Position numbers and translations under genes: made by a program | Part shown: positions 16,694 through 17,229 of the stretch, one piece after another | Layout of the letters: each line of letters starts with the position of its first letter | Numbering within the stretch: position 1 is the first letter of the stretch | The notes under the pieces: model-generated | The model's input: only the letters and a program-made list of their open reading frames with translations | What the model was told of the DNA's origin: nothing | Databases searched by the model: none | NCBI GenBank assembly: GCA_018262455.1 | Contig: JAGSPR010000145.1 | Coordinates: 1-17,229 of the forward strand | Reading direction: 5' to 3' | Length of the DNA stretch: 17,229 bases | Source: Deltaproteobacteria bacterium | GTDB lineage: Bacteria > Myxococcota > Polyangia > Haliangiales > Haliangiaceae

Positions 16694-16706
16694 ACAGGAG
16701 CCCACC

Positions 16707-17229
16707 ATGAAGAACCTCATCGCCCTCGTCGTGTTCGCTACCGCCACCGCCACCACCACCACCGCCGCGTTCGCGCAGCCCGCGCCGGCGCCCGCCGAGC
16801 CGGCCGATCCCGAGATCCCGACGACGGTCGTCGTGGCTCCCCCGGCCACTCCGGCGGCGCAGCCTGCCCGCACCGCGACCGCGGAGCCGGCCAAGCCGCA
16901 CGAGGGAGTCGCGGACAGCTCGGGGTGGCACAAGCCGGTCGGCCGCCGCCTGCTGCACGGGTTTCGCATCGGCTACAACCACATCGCCAAGTACGACCAG
17001 CCCACCCGCGAGAACGGCATGAGCATCCAGGAGGAGTTCAAGCTCAAGACGCCGCACACGATGGTGCTCGGCTACGAGACGTTCTACCGGATCGTGGGGC
17101 ACTCCTGGCTCAACGTGCTGGTCGTCGGCAACGTGTCGGTGGCAGGCCTCGAGCAGAGCAAGTTCATCCCCACCGCGAGCGGGCTGATCGGCGCCGAGTT
17201 CAACGAGAGCTTCCAGGTCGGCGTCGGCG
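16707..17229 (+). CDS. Exported protein, probable outer-membrane barrel (3' end outside the window)
   Basis: The frame is open from ATG 16707 to the window edge (174 codons) and continues beyond. AGGAG at 16696-16700, 6 nt upstream, fixes the start. A signal peptide with an Ala/Thr-rich core ends at AFA-QP (about 23). A Pro/Ala-rich low-complexity segment follows (to about 70), then a region starting with GRRLLHGFRIGYNHI with alternating polar and hydrophobic strands (TMVLGYETFYRIVG, NVLVVGNVSVAGL, GLIGAEFNESFQVGVG) typical of an outer-membrane barrel. I do not recognise a specific family. The 138-nt gap before it contains an 11-bp-spaced direct repeat and a palindrome, so regulated expression is likely. 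Confidence 0.7.
   Translation, partial: MKNLIALVVFATATATTTTAAFAQPAPAPAEPADPEIPTTVVVAPPATPAAQPARTATAEPAKPHEGVADSSGWHKPVGRRLLHGFRIGYNHIAKYDQPTRENGMSIQEEFKLKTPHTMVLGYETFYRIVGHSWLNVLVVGNVSVAGLEQSKFIPTASGLIGAEFNESFQVGVG

Overview
The window is high in G+C and gene-dense. It looks like the chromosome of a myxobacterium-like deltaproteobacterium (Myxococcota, possibly near the Haliangium/Kofleria group). This is inferred from gene content, not from any marker gene: two Hanks-type serine/threonine kinases, one with a PEGA domain beside a TPR-PEGA-barrel protein, many lipoproteins, several outer-membrane barrels, and ATGA/GTGA gene overlaps. I see no tRNA, rRNA, insertion sequence, CRISPR array or clear rho-independent terminator.

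Layout, left to right. (1) 128-1987 is a kinase with a C-terminal multi-pass membrane domain; 2183-2638 is a DUF2231 membrane protein; 2764-3513 is a lipoprotein. (2) 3554-7427 is an ethanolamine-utilization remnant or minimal locus. It holds eutB split into two reading frames with about 55 residues missing, a lipoprotein coupled to it by ATGA, a convergent small lipoprotein on the minus strand, then an intact eutC coupled by ATGA to eutL, a microcompartment shell protein. The order B-C-L is that of the enteric eut operon, but no other shell or eut gene is present here. (3) 7496-11465 is a tightly overlapping trio: a PEGA-tailed kinase, a periplasmic TPR-PEGA protein with a C-terminal barrel, and a Spinster-like MFS transporter. 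It could link envelope sensing to transport. (4) 11539-12432 is an outer-membrane protein. (5) 12545-14607 is sucCD, succinyl-CoA synthetase of the TCA cycle. (6) 14635-16568 is a peptide deformylase resembling the plant/mitochondrial type, coupled by GTGA to a WGR-domain protein. (7) 16707 onward is a truncated exported protein, probably an outer-membrane barrel.

One pattern runs across the window. Five genes (128, 2764, 3554, 14635 and minus-strand 5771) have a TANNNT hexamer exactly 6 nt before the start codon, and 7496 has one 8 nt before. None has a Shine-Dalgarno sequence. This is what leaderless transcription would look like. Genes without the hexamer (sucC, the gene at 11539, the gene at 16707) have clear Shine-Dalgarno sites instead. 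The pattern also settles two start codons.

Main candidates for novelty are the eutB/eutC/eutL mini-locus (a split eutB, an encapsulation-peptide-like EutC N-terminus, embedded lipoproteins), the leaderless promoter rule, and the kinase-PEGA-barrel-transporter operon. Homology calls come from remembered family sequences, not searches.
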